NCBI GenBank assembly: GCA_026388735.1
Contig: JAPLJG010000047.1
Span: 1 to 42,755, forward strand
Reading direction: 5' to 3'
Source of the DNA: Deltaproteobacteria bacterium
GTDB taxonomy: Bacteria > Desulfobacterota > Desulfobulbia > Desulfobulbales > Desulfurivibrionaceae
DNA: 42,755 bases
Positions 32,051-41,503 of the stretch are shown piece after piece. A program made the position numbers and the translations under genes. The notes beneath the pieces are model-generated. The model saw only the letters and a list, made by a program, of their open reading frames with translations. It was not told the DNA's origin and made no database searches. Within the stretch, counting starts at the first letter, position 1, and every line of letters begins with the position of its first letter.

Positions 32051-33391
32051 TCAACCCTGATTTTCCAAACGTTCCACCAGATGCTCTACCTGCCCCCGAA
32101 TACTGCCGCTGCGGACAATGGCTTCGGTAATGACCCGGATGGAGTGCACCACGGTTGAATGATCCCGGTTAAACGCCTTGCCGATCTCAGACAGGGCTTC
32201 CTCCGTGAGTTTCCTGGCCAAATACATGGAAACCTGCCTGGGAAAAGCGATGGTTTTTTTCCTGCCCTTTGACTGGAGGTCTTCGATGGAGACATTGAAC
32301 TGACCGGCCACAAAATTACGGATCAGCACGGCAGACAACTCCTGCCGCTGCCCGATAATCGTAGCGACAATCTCCTTGACCATGTCCATATCCGGCGCAG
32401 TCTTGTGCAGGGAGGCCTTGGCCTTCAGGCCGATAATGGCGCTTTCCACCCGCCGGATATCGCCTTGGATGCGATCGGCCAGAAATTCGACGATCTCCCC
32501 GGAAAGGGCGAGCTTGTTGTTGCGGGCCTTGCGTTCGATGATCAGGCATCGGGTCCGCCGGTCCGGAGGATTGATGGTGGTGACCAACCCGGAGGAAAGC
32601 CGGGAGCGCACGCCGTCGTCCATATCAGGGATATTGCGCGGAGAAACAGCCCCGGTGAAGATAACCCTTTTACCGCAATCCATCAGGACATCAAGGGCCT
32701 CGGCCAACTCGGCCTGGGTCTTGGTCCGACCGGCCAGGGACTGCACATCCTCCATCAGCAGCACATCGCACTGATGATGATATTTTTCCTTGAACTGGTC
32801 CATGGTGTTGTTCTTGATGCTACGCACCATTTCGGAGGTAAGCTGCTGGGAGGTTACATAATGCAGCCTGGTCCCGGGGGAATGGCTGGTGATATGATGG
32901 GCCACCGCATGGGTCAGGTGGCTCTTGCCCAGGCCCGTGCCCGCTTCAATAAACAGACAGGGGCTGAGGGTGGAGTCGCCGTTGGCCATGGCCTCACAGG
33001 CCGAATAGGCCAGGGCGTTACTTTCGCCAACCATGAACTCGGGAAAGGTATAGCGCGGGTGCAGGGTCCGCACCGTGGAACGCGCCACAGGCATGCTGGG
33101 CAGGCGAAGCTGGCTCTGTTTCTTTTCCGGTTCCGGCACAAGCGGCTGCGCCTTCCTGGTTTCGCTCACCGAAAGCCGCACCGCACCGCCGGTAAAACCA
33201 ACGTCCTGCAAGGCGTCCTGAATATCGGTCAGATAGTTATTCCTGACCCAGGAACAGAAGTACGGGTCAGGCCCGGCCAGTTCGACGCGCTGCGCATCGT
33301 CATGCACACATTGCAAGGGTTCGATCCACAGCTTGAAATCGCTGTCGGAAAATTTCTGCGACAAAACACTCTTAACTCGCTGCCAAAGCAT
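32051..33391 (-). CDS. dnaA: Chromosomal replication initiator DnaA
   Basis: A 446-aa AAA+ initiator. ATG 33391 has GGGGA 6 bases upstream. Domain I: residues 1-75 (MLWQRVKSVLSQKF). The AAA+ P-loop is AGTGLGKSHLTHA (usually GVGLGKTHL). Walker B is DVLLMEDVQSL, where the usual Asp pair is Glu-Asp. Sensor I and arginine-finger regions are present. Domain IV has FPRQVSMYLARKL and the signature RDHSTVVHSIR that binds DnaA boxes. No canonical TTATCCACA box is seen upstream, and dnaN does not follow, so this locus is probably not the origin; a second DnaA paralogue is possible. Confidence 0.9.
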   Translation of the reverse strand: MLWQRVKSVLSQKFSDSDFKLWIEPLQCVHDDAQRVELAGPDPYFCSWVRNNYLTDIQDALQDVGFTGGAVRLSVSETRKAQPLVPEPEKKQSQLRLPSMPVARSTVRTLHPRYTFPEFMVGESNALAYSACEAMANGDSTLSPCLFIEAGTGLGKSHLTHAVAHHITSHSPGTRLHYVTSQQLTSEMVRSIKNNTMDQFKEKYHHQCDVLLMEDVQSLAGRTKTQAELAEALDVLMDCGKRVIFTGAVSPRNIPDMDDGVRSRLSSGLVTTINPPDRRTRCLIIERKARNNKLALSGEIVEFLADRIQGDIRRVESAIIGLKAKASLHKTAPDMDMVKEIVATIIGQRQELSAVLIRNFVAGQFNVSIEDLQSKGRKKTIAFPRQVSMYLARKLTEEALSEIGKAFNRDHSTVVHSIRVITEAIVRSGSIRGQVEHLVERLENQG

Positions 33392-33869
33392 CTTTTTCCC
33401 CTGGTTCAGTCACGAAAAAACAGCCGATTAAAGCGAATTGAGACCGCTGAGATAATTTCTGCCCGTTTTTTTAAAGGAAAAGCATAACCCTGTCAAAACC
33501 GGTCTCGACGAATTTCCCCACCGCTACCGCCCGAGTTTTCAACAGCCCACAACCCCAGGAAAACGGGCGAAAATATCCTGACAACCCTCTAAAAACTGGA
33601 TATTTCGCCACTTTTGCAACCCGCTCCAAAAAGCGCAAAATTCCATACGGTTACACCCGAATGGCGAGAACAAAATATCATTTCATTAACCACTAAACAT
33701 TCGACTTTTCTCGTCACAGCTCCACTATACTCCTATTAACTCATTTTATCTTCTTTGCAACTCCGGCAATTTTTTCTGTTTCCGGCATGCCCCTGTTCTG
33801 GCGGATTTTTTTCCTACAAACCCTTTTCATGCTATAGTGAAGAAACTTTTATCTATAAGGAGACCCGTC
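33392..33869. other. Intergenic region between dnaA and the cytochrome-bd-like operon (478 bp)
   Basis: No gene is seen. GGCGAAAATATCC (33566-33578) faces GGATATTTCGCC (33598-33609) across 19 bases, an inverted repeat with one extra A, possibly an operator for dnaA or for the divergent operon. A weak plus-strand -10 (TATAGT at about 33834) lies before the bd-like genes. I found no canonical DnaA boxes. Confidence 0.5.
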
Positions 33870-34940
33870 ATGGACCCAGCCCAACTTATCCCCTCGCCCG
33901 ACACCATTCCGGCACCCTGGGGTTTTTTCGAGCTTCTCCTTATCCTGACCTTTTTCTGCCACCTTGTTTTCATGAACGCCATGCTGGGCAGCGCCATAAT
34001 CGCCCTGGTCAGGGAGATGCGGACCCCGCCCGACGCTCCACCCCCCTGCCTGGATATTGCCTCCAAACTGCCATACACCATCGCCTTTGCCGTGAACTTC
34101 GGGGTAGCGCCCCTTCTTTTTCTTCAAGTCCTCTACGGACATTTCATCTATACCAGCTCCATCCTCATGGGGGTGTACTGGCTTTCCATCGTCGGCCTGC
34201 TCATTCTCGCCTATTACAGCGCCTATCTCTATAAGATGGCTGGCGACCTGCCAGGGGCCACGCGAAGAAGGACACTGACCACAAGCCTGGTGCTTCTGCT
34301 GACCATCGCCTTTTTCTTTGTCAACAATATAACCCTGATGCAGAGCCCGCAGATCTGGGGCGTTTATTTCCACCGACCGGACGGCACCTTCTTAAACCTT
34401 GCCGACCCGACCCTCCTCCCCCGCTATCTCCATTTTGTCGTAGCCTCCGTGGCGGTCGGCGGTCTTTTTCTAGCGCTCCTCGCTTTTTTTCAACAAAAAA
34501 AGAGCGTGCCCGGAGCCCCAAAACACCTGAGCATAGGGATGAAATGGTTTACCTACGCCACTGTGGTTGAAATCGGCACCGGCATCCCCTTTCTTTTTTC
34601 CCTGCCCAAAAACGTGCACCAGCTGTTTATCGGTGGCGCGATTCTACACACCAGCCTTTTCATCGCCGCCCTGATCGCGGCCTTTTGCAGTCTCTACTAT
34701 GGCACCAAAGAGCGGGTCTGGCCGACCACCGTCGCCATGGCCACAACCATACTTTTCATGGTTCTGGTGCGTGATCTGGCCCGACAGGCCTATCTGGCCA
34801 GATACTTCCATCCGTCCGACCTGCAGGTCGTGCCGCAGTGGTCGCCGATGTTTCTTTTTGTGACAATCCTGGTGATCGGGGTTGCGGTGGTCATTTACAT
34901 GCTCCGGCTCGCGGCCAGGGTACCTGAGGAGGTACACTGA
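33870..34940 (+). CDS. Cytochrome bd quinol-oxidase-like membrane subunit
   Basis: A 356-aa, about nine-helix membrane protein. ATG 33870 has AAGGAG 9 bases upstream. It resembles the CydA fold: first helix FFELLLILTFFCHLVFMNAM with a His where the first haem ligand lies, LPYTIAFAVNFGVAPLLFLQ, HFIYTSSILMGVYWL, and a later HFVVASVAVGGLFLALLAFF His helix. The quinol loop of true CydA is not evident. It overlaps the next gene by one base (TGATG), so the two subunits are made together. It probably holds b haems and forms the membrane base for the larger c-type subunit. Confidence 0.8.
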   Translation: MDPAQLIPSPDTIPAPWGFFELLLILTFFCHLVFMNAMLGSAIIALVREMRTPPDAPPPCLDIASKLPYTIAFAVNFGVAPLLFLQVLYGHFIYTSSILMGVYWLSIVGLLILAYYSAYLYKMAGDLPGATRRRTLTTSLVLLLTIAFFFVNNITLMQSPQIWGVYFHRPDGTFLNLADPTLLPRYLHFVVASVAVGGLFLALLAFFQQKKSVPGAPKHLSIGMKWFTYATVVEIGTGIPFLFSLPKNVHQLFIGGAILHTSLFIAALIAAFCSLYYGTKERVWPTTVAMATTILFMVLVRDLARQAYLARYFHPSDLQVVPQWSPMFLFVTILVIGVAVVIYMLRLAARVPEEVH

Positions 34941-37542
34941 TGAACTATCCGGTCTGGCAGTTGGATTTTTCCGGCGGCGGCCTGCTCATCGCCCTGATCG
35001 CCGTACTGCATGTGTACATCTCCCATTTTGCCATTGGCGGCGGCCTTTTTCTCGTGCTCACCGAGATGAAGGGCTACCGGGAAGGCTCGCAACCCATCCT
35101 CGACTACACCAAAAAACACACCAGGTTCTTCCTGCTCCTCACCCTGGTGCTGGGCGCCATTACCGGGGTGGGCATCTGGTTCACCATCGCCCTCATCGCC
35201 CCGGCCGCCACCTCCATCCTCATCCACAACTTTGTCTTCGCCTGGGCCATTGAGTGGGTCTTTTTCCTCGCGGAGATCGTGGCCATCCTCATCTACTACC
35301 AGACCTTCGGCCGCATGGAGCGGCGCAGCCATCTGACCATCGGCTGGCTCTATTTTATCTTTGCCTGGCTTTCCCTCTTTGCCATCAACGGGATCATCGG
35401 CTTCATGCTCACCCCCGGCGAGTGGCTGCGCACTCACAACTTCTGGGACGGCTTTTTCAATCCCACCTTCTGGCCGGCCCTTTTCTTCCGCACCTTCCTC
35501 TGCCTGATGCTGGCAGGGCTGTATGGCTTCCTGACCTCCACCACCATCAAGGAAGAAGCCTTTCGCCTGCGCATGGTCCGCTACTGCGCCACCTGGCTTT
35601 TGGCCCCCTTTCTGCTGTTCCTGGCCTCGGCCTGGTGGTATGTCCAGGCCCTGCCCGCGCCACAAAGGGCCTGGATTGCAAACTTCAGCCCGGAGCTGGC
35701 CCCTTTTCTCACCGTCTTTCTCTGGATTTCCCCGCTTCTTTTTCTTGGCGGCCTGATCATGGTAATCCGGCTACCGCAGACAGCCACACGCTCCCTGGCC
35801 GTGGTCCTCCTGCTTCTGGGCATCACCTATATGGGCGCCTTCGAATACATCCGGGAAGGCAGCCGGCGACCCTTTACCCTCTACGGGCACATCTACGCCA
35901 ATTCCATCTTGGCAAAGGATCTCGATACGGTCCAAACCCAGGGCATCCTGGCCTCGGCCAAATGGGTCAACAAGGAGATCACCGAGGAAAACCGACTGGT
36001 GGTGGGCCGGCAGCTCTTCAATATCATGTGCTCCTCCTGCCATTCCATCGGCGGCCCCATTCGCGACATCCGAAAATTGAGCCGCAAATACGAGTCCGTC
36101 TACGTGATGGAGAGCGAGATCAGCGGCCAGGGCAAACTCATCATCGGCTGCATGCCGCCATTCCCCGGCACCAAGGCAGAGCGCAATGCCTTGGCCACCT
36201 TTCTAATCGAAGGGTTACAGGGCAAAAAGCCGCCAGCCCCCCCAGCAAAACTCAGCGCCCCCCCCCTGCTCCCTTTACCCTTTGACCCGGAGCAGAGCGG
36301 CTATGTTCTCCTTGCCTGGAACAACCTTGGCATGCACAGCATAAGCGATGCGGACGGCTCGTTCAGCCTCATGCCCCCGGCAAACGATCTCTTTGCCCAG
36401 CTCATCAAACGCGGGCCAACCCCGGTGGTCGTCACCGAAGGCGTGGATATTCTCTTCCGGGTTGAGCCTGGCTTTGAAAAACCCGCCAGGCAAGTGGATT
36501 TCTGGAAGCAGGTTCCTGCTCTGTTCGGCAGAATCCTGCCTGAAAATGTCGGCCTTTCCGGCCAAGGACTTTCCGGCCCCATGCAGCTCAAGGGAAACGG
36601 CAAAGCCTTTGTTGCAAAAAACGTCCCGGTGGTTCCCTATCCGACAAGGCCACCAACACCATTCTCGCCACTACCCGCATGGTGGCCCCGGTTGCAACCG
36701 AGATGGGCTGCAAAACCTGCCATGGCGGCACCTGGCGCAAAGGGCAAGCAGGAATCTCAGACACCACAGCGCAAGACATTCTGAGCATGCATGACCGCTT
36801 CAATAAGACCACCCTGGCAACCCAAGCCAAAGCTGGCAAGCCTGTCCTCTGCCAAAGCTGCCACCCGGATCCGATGTTGAACGCCCCCGGCAAACCCGGG
36901 CTGCTCAACCTCTCCGCCTCAATCCACGGCTTCCATGCCAACTTTTTGGACGGACGAGACGCCGAGGCCTGCGCTCTTTGCCACCCAAGCAGCCCGCAGG
37001 GCGCCACCCGTTTCCTCCGCGGCGTCCACCATGAGGCCGGACTTGACTGCACCAACTGCCACGGCGCTTTGGAAGACCACGCCCTGGCCCTGCTTTTGGC
37101 CGAAAAAAATGCCGGCAAACCCGGGGCGGCCCGACTGATGCAACACCTCAAACCACGGCTGGCGGCAGGCCTTGCCGGGATCCAACCCCGCACCCCCTGG
37201 GTGCAGCAACCGGATTGCCTTACCTGCCACGTAAATTTTGCCCCGCCCGAGGCCGACAGCGCCTTTAACACTTGGACCACCGGGGCCGACGCCCTGTACC
37301 GCAACCGGCACGATGATTCGGGCAGCATCCATTGCGCTGCCTGCCACGGCAGCCCCCATGCCGAGTATCCCGCCAGCAACCCCTACGAAAAGGAGCGAGA
37401 CAACTTCGGCCCCCGGCAGTATCAGGGCAATCCCTACCCTCTGGGCGCCAACCGCAACTGCAAGGTCTGCCATACCATTACTATGAATACGGACCTGCAC
37501 CACCCCAACTCCCTGGGGATGATGCGCAACACCCGGGAGTAA
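34940..37542 (+). CDS. CydA-like membrane domain fused to octahaem cytochrome c (one frameshift in this sequence)
   Basis: Read with one frameshift, an 868-aa fusion. Residues 1-300 are membrane helices like CydA: LHVYISHFAIGGGLFLVL with His pairs, FVFAWAIEWVFFLAEIVAIL with its conserved Glu, and INGIIGFMLTPGEW. A periplasmic part follows with CSSCH, then after the shift CKTCH, CQSCH, CALCH, CTNCH, CLTCH, CAACH and CKVCH: eight c-type haem motifs in total. The shift occurs near 36635-36645, where VVPY leads into nonsense (PTRPPTPFSPLPAWW) while the other frame gives a smooth DKATNTILATTR into the haem region; one base is missing (2603 nt). I infer quinol oxidation in the membrane and electron exit through the haem chain. 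Confidence 0.8.
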
Positions 37543-37571
37543 CAAGAACCGCTGTGCCGATTTTCCCGGCA

Positions 37572-37598
37572 CCCCACTTCCATTATAAAGGAGTGGGG
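37572..37598 (+). terminator. Hairpin after the octahaem cytochrome gene
   Basis: CCCCAC pairs with GTGGGG, with a further TCC/GGA after a one-base bulge, 8-base loop. No T-run follows, so termination is only possible. Confidence 0.4.
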
Positions 37599-37745
37599 CG
37601 CCGCCATTCTGATCACCCTTCGCTCCTCAGCACCTCCCCTGACAAAGGCCGGAAAGCCCAGCCCAACCAGTTTTACCCACACAGAGCGGAACCCAGATTT
37701 AAAAGTTTGGGTTACATAATTTTATTCTACAACCTAAAAAAGATA

Positions 37746-37774
37746 TTGACTTCTTAACCGCGACTTTTTACTAT
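37746..37774 (+). promoter_or_regulatory. Promoter of the feo operon
   Basis: TTGACT (37746-37751), 17 bases, TACTAT (37769-37774). The start would fall near 37781, which makes the ATG at 37783 effectively leaderless and favours ATG 37822 for feoA. No convincing Fur box is seen. Confidence 0.7.
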
Positions 37775-37821
37775 TACCCCTCATGAACAACAATCACCAT
37801 CCGGCACCCTGGAGAGCACGC

Positions 37822-38055
37822 ATGCCAACAGTTCCACTCCGCAAAATGCAGAAAGACCAGTCAGGCACCATCACCGCAGTCAAGGTCGGCGGCGAGCTTG
37901 GCCGACGCATCCGCGACATGGGCATTGTCCCCGGCACCCGCATCACCATCATGGGCCGGGCGCCCCTCTTCGATCCGGTGGCAATCAGAATCATGGGCGG
38001 CACCCTGACCCTGCGCAACAGCGAAGCAGACTATATCGAAGTGGAAGTCGCCTGA
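37822..38055 (+). CDS. feoA: Ferrous iron transport protein A
   Basis: A 77-aa small SH3-like cytoplasmic protein that assists FeoB. The chosen ATG 37822 has GGAGAG 5 bases upstream; the earlier in-frame ATG 37783 lies on the transcript start. Core motif: DQSGTITAVKVGGELGRRIRDMGIVPGTRITI, then LFDPVAIRIMGGTLTLR, the FeoA consensus (written in two parts here). It precedes feoB by 21 bases. Confidence 0.92.
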   Translation: MPTVPLRKMQKDQSGTITAVKVGGELGRRIRDMGIVPGTRITIMGRAPLFDPVAIRIMGGTLTLRNSEADYIEVEVA

Positions 38056-38076
38056 TTTCCCGTAACGAGGCAAATC

Positions 38077-40260
38077 ATGTCAACCCCCATCACCATCGCT
38101 CTTGCTGGCAACCCCAACGCGGGCAAGACCACCCTGTTCAACACCCTGACCGGCGCCCGCCAGCATGTGGGCAACTACCCCGGCGTCACCGTGGAGAAAA
38201 AAGCCGGGGCGTACACCTTTGCCAGCGGCGAAGAGGCCACAATCATCGATCTGCCCGGCACCTACTCCCTCACCGCCTATTCGGTGGAAGAGGTGGTGGC
38301 CCGCGACTATCTGGTGCAGGAAAAGCCCGACGTGGTCGTCAATATCACCGACGCCTCCAACCTGGAGCGCAACCTCTATCTTTCCACCCAGTTTCTCGAA
38401 CTTGGCGTGCCCATGATCATCGCCCTCAACATGATCGATGTGGCCCAGGACCGCGGCATCAGCCTCGATGCGCAAAGGCTCTCCGCCCTGCTCAAAGTGC
38501 CGGTTGTCCCCATCATCGCCCGCTCCGGCAAAGGCACGGCCGAGCTGATGGCCGCAGCCCTGGAGCTAGCCCAGAAAAACGCCCCCTGGGACCCCCTGTA
38601 CATCTCTTACGGGGAAGACGTTGACCTCGCCTTGCAGACCATGGCGCAACGCATCACCACCGCCGGGTTCATGACCGACAGCTATGCCCCGCGCTGGCTG
38701 GCGCTCAAATACCTGGAAGGCGACAGCCAGATCCGGGAAAAAGGCCGCAGGGCCGACCCGGTGGTTGACGGGGAACTTCAGGAGATCGTGACCAAGGTCG
38801 GCGAGCATCTGCTCAAGACCATGGAAACCTATCCCGAGGCCATCATTGCCGACCACCGCTACGGCTATATCAAATCCGTGCTCCGCCAGGAGGTGATCAC
38901 CCATAAATTCGACATCGACCGGCTCCATGCCTCGGACCGGATCGACAAGGTTCTGACCAACCGATTCATGGGACCGCTCATCATGCTGGCCGTGCTGCTG
39001 GGCCTCTACAAATTCACCTTCACCTACAGCCAGTTGCCCGTCGCCTGGTTTGCGGTATTTTTCGACTGGCTGAGCGGCAACCTGAACACCTTGCTGCCGG
39101 ACGGCCACCTCAAATCCATGCTCATCTCCGGGGTCATTCACGGGATGGGCGGGGTGCTTGGCTTTGTGCCGCTGATCATGTTCATGTTCTTCGGCATCGC
39201 CATCCTCGAGGACTCCGGCTACCTGGCCAGGGTTGCCTTCATGATGGACCGGGTCTTCCGCATCTTCGGGCTGCATGGGAGTTCGGTCATGGCCTACATC
39301 GTTTCCGGCGGCATTGCCGGAGGCTGCGCCGTGCCCGGCGTCATGGCCGCCCGCACGCTGCGCTCCCCCCGCGAACGGCTGGCCACCCTGCTCACCGTCT
39401 CCTTCATGAACTGCGGGGCCAAGCTGCCCGTACTCGCCCTGCTCACCGCCACCTTCTTTTCCCGCAGTCAGGCCCAGCTCATGTTCCTCCTGACCCTGCT
39501 GGCCTGGCTTGTGGCGCTCACCGCCGCCAAGATTCTGCGGCTCACCGTGTTGCGCGGCGAATCCACCCCCTTTGTCATGGAGCTGCCGCCCTACCGCTTC
39601 CCCACCTTCCGGGGTCTGCTCATCCATACCTGGGAGAGAACCTGGCAGTATATCAAGAAGGCGGGCACCACCATCCTGACTATCTCCATCCTGATCTGGG
39701 CCATGATGACCTTTCCCGGCCTGCCGCAATCGGAAGAGGAGAACTTCGCCCGGCAGCGTCAGGAGGTGGCCGCCTCTTCCGCCCAGACCACGGATGATCA
39801 ACAACTCAAAGAGCAGCTGGCAGCCATCGATACCGCCCAGGCAGGCAGCACCCTGCGCCACTCGCTGGCCGGCAGAATCGGCACAGCCATGGAAACAGTG
39901 AGCTGGCTGCCCGGCTTTGACTGGCGAACCAACATCGCCCTGGTCGGGGGGTTTGCAGCCAAGGAGGTCATCGTTACCACCCTGGGCACGGCCTACTCTC
40001 TTGGAGAGACCGACCCGGAGAGCAACGCCACCCTTTCCGAAACCCTGGCCAAGGACCCGCACTGGAACCCGGTGGTGGCCCTGGCCCTCATCGTCTTTGT
40101 CATGTTTTATGCACCCTGCTTTGTCACGGTGGTGTGCATCTCCAAGGAGTCCGGCTCCTGGAAATGGGGGCTTTTCTCCATCTGCTTCAACACCGCCTTT
40201 GCCTTTTTGCTGGCCACCCTGGTCTATCAGGGCGGACGACTGTTGGGCCTTGCCGGATAA
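38077..40260 (+). CDS. feoB: Ferrous iron transporter FeoB
   Basis: A 727-aa inner-membrane Fe(II) transporter with an N-terminal GTPase. ATG 38077 has GAGG 8 bases upstream. G1 GNPNAGKTTLFN (residues 10-21), G2 GNYPGVTVE, G3 DLPGTYSL, G4 NMID, then a helical domain. Two Gate-like membrane halves follow from about residue 290, with SGYLARVAFMMDR, GGCAVPGVMAART (a Cys near the gate) and the matching later half GFAAKEVIVTTLG. A charged, Gln-rich loop occurs at about 555-590. Length is normal. It ends 27 bases before the small Cys-rich gene. Anaerobic iron uptake fits a reducing habitat. Confidence 0.97.
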   Translation: MSTPITIALAGNPNAGKTTLFNTLTGARQHVGNYPGVTVEKKAGAYTFASGEEATIIDLPGTYSLTAYSVEEVVARDYLVQEKPDVVVNITDASNLERNLYLSTQFLELGVPMIIALNMIDVAQDRGISLDAQRLSALLKVPVVPIIARSGKGTAELMAAALELAQKNAPWDPLYISYGEDVDLALQTMAQRITTAGFMTDSYAPRWLALKYLEGDSQIREKGRRADPVVDGELQEIVTKVGEHLLKTMETYPEAIIADHRYGYIKSVLRQEVITHKFDIDRLHASDRIDKVLTNRFMGPLIMLAVLLGLYKFTFTYSQLPVAWFAVFFDWLSGNLNTLLPDGHLKSMLISGVIHGMGGVLGFVPLIMFMFFGIAILEDSGYLARVAFMMDRVFRIFGLHGSSVMAYIVSGGIAGGCAVPGVMAARTLRSPRERLATLLTVSFMNCGAKLPVLALLTATFFSRSQAQLMFLLTLLAWLVALTAAKILRLTVLRGESTPFVMELPPYRFPTFRGLLIHTWERTWQYIKKAGTTILTISILIWAMMTFPGLPQSEEENFARQRQEVAASSAQTTDDQQLKEQLAAIDTAQAGSTLRHSLAGRIGTAMETVSWLPGFDWRTNIALVGGFAAKEVIVTTLGTAYSLGETDPESNATLSETLAKDPHWNPVVALALIVFVMFYAPCFVTVVCISKESGSWKWGLFSICFNTAFAFLLATLVYQGGRLLGLAG

Positions 40261-40287
40261 AACCAACCTCAACCAAGGAGGTCCGCC

Positions 40288-40467
40288 ATGTGGCAGAACA
40301 TCATCATCCTTTTCATCATCGTGGCCTGCATGTTTTTCATCGGCCACCGCATCCGCCGCCAACTTGGCGGGAGCAAAACCGGCTGCGGATGCTCGTGCAG
40401 CGGCTGCGATGATAAAACCGCAAAAACAGAGAATTGCGAGACAAAGACCACACGCACCTTGCATTAA
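40288..40467 (+). CDS. FeoB-associated Cys-rich membrane protein (59 aa)
   Basis: A 59-aa protein. ATG 40288 follows AAGGAGG at 6 bases, the strongest ribosome site in the operon. One membrane helix (IIILFIIVACMFFIGHRI) is followed by a Cys-rich tail, GCGCSCSGC, and a basic, Thr-rich end. Small proteins of this type commonly follow feoB and may bind Fe(II) or hold the complex; the exact role is unsettled. It is the last gene of the feo operon. Confidence 0.85.
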   Translation: MWQNIIILFIIVACMFFIGHRIRRQLGGSKTGCGCSCSGCDDKTAKTENCETKTTRTLH

Positions 40468-40531
40468 TCCAACAAATGGTCTATATCGGCTATACCTATC
40501 CTAACCTATAGTCGAAAGGGCCCGTTTCCCC

Positions 40532-41422
40532 ATGGATATTCATCGTCTCGAAGTCTTTTGCAAGGTCGTTGAGCTGAAGAGCTTTACCAAGGCTGCGGAG
40601 GCCAGTTTTCTTTCCCAGCCCACGGTGAGCGAACATATCCGCAGCCTGGAAGAAATCCTCGGGGAACGGCTGGTGGACCGCCTGGGCCGCGAAGCGCTGC
40701 CCACCCCAGCAGGGCAAATTCTTTACAAATACGCAAAAAAGATCACCCGCCTTCGCCAGGAAACCATGCAGGCCATGGCCAGTTACCGCGGCGAAATGGC
40801 CGGCCATCTCGCCCTCGGGGCCAGCACCATCCCCGGCGCCTATGTCCTGCCGCAACGGATCGGCGCCTTCAAAAAACTCCATCCCGCCATCCAGATCACC
40901 CTCTCCATCGGCAACTCCCGCACGGTGGCAGACAGCGTCCTGGCCGGCGACACCGAATTCGGCGTGGTCGGCGCCCGCTGGAGCGACCCGGCCCTGGAAT
41001 GGCTGGAAATAATGGAGGATGAACTGGTCCTAGCCGTGTACCCCGCACATCCTTTTGCCAAGGAAAAAGCGGTGGAGCCCGCCCAACTGCTCAACGAACC
41101 GATGATCATCCGGGAACGGGACTCCGGCACCCGCCGGGTCGTGACCCAGCTGCTCGAAAAGCACCTGGATCTCAGCCAGCTACAGATCGTTGCCGAGATG
41201 GGCAGCACAGAGGCGGTCCGGCAGGGCGTCAAGGCAGAGGTCGGCATCGCCATCCTCTCCCGCAGGGCCGTGGCCGAGGATATCGAGCGCGGTTCCTTGG
41301 TGGCGGTGCCCTTAAGCAATATCCGTCTCTCGCGCCCATTTTATCTGATCACCCGGAAAAATCGGCAGCCTTCGCCCATCTGCAGCACCTTTCTCGCTTT
41401 TTTGCAGCAAGCACCAGATTGA
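40532..41422 (+). CDS. LysR family transcriptional regulator
   Basis: A 296-aa regulator. ATG 40532. The winged HTH at residues 1-60 is MDIHRLEVFCKVVELKSFTK, then ASFLSQPTVSEHIRSLEEIL. A linker helix leads to two periplasmic-binding-like lobes (residues 90-290) with the ligand cleft typical of CysB/YeiE-like members. It resembles the LysR proteins often annotated near selenium or sulfur genes, a suggestion from memory only. Upstream at about 40490-40512 lies CTATACCTATCC with a TATAG end, a possible autoregulatory half-site pair. It precedes the siroheme/ferredoxin gene by 81 bases, on the same strand, so may control it. Confidence 0.92.
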   Translation: MDIHRLEVFCKVVELKSFTKAAEASFLSQPTVSEHIRSLEEILGERLVDRLGREALPTPAGQILYKYAKKITRLRQETMQAMASYRGEMAGHLALGASTIPGAYVLPQRIGAFKKLHPAIQITLSIGNSRTVADSVLAGDTEFGVVGARWSDPALEWLEIMEDELVLAVYPAHPFAKEKAVEPAQLLNEPMIIRERDSGTRRVVTQLLEKHLDLSQLQIVAEMGSTEAVRQGVKAEVGIAILSRRAVAEDIERGSLVAVPLSNIRLSRPFYLITRKNRQPSPICSTFLAFLQQAPD

Positions 41423-41503
41423 TTCGCCACCCTTGACTTGGATCAAGGCCTCCCGCCGCTTTCCGCGCTATTGTTGATGGACAATCATACTTTGAGGTGA
41501 ACC

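Noticed and set aside
32405-33487. Plus-strand frame of 360 codons opposite dnaA
   Set aside because: Shadow frame; dnaA has all domains on the other strand.
33392-33869. Chromosomal origin next to dnaA
   Set aside because: No TTATCCACA-type boxes or AT-rich repeat block; dnaN is not adjacent.
37543-37821. Fur box upstream of feoA
   Set aside because: AT-rich DNA but no 19-bp palindrome resembling GATAATGATAATCATTATC-type sites.
38566-40464. Long minus-strand open frame (632 codons)
   Set aside because: Antisense of feoB with Gly/His/Asp-rich low complexity and no family match. The feoB frame has every motif.
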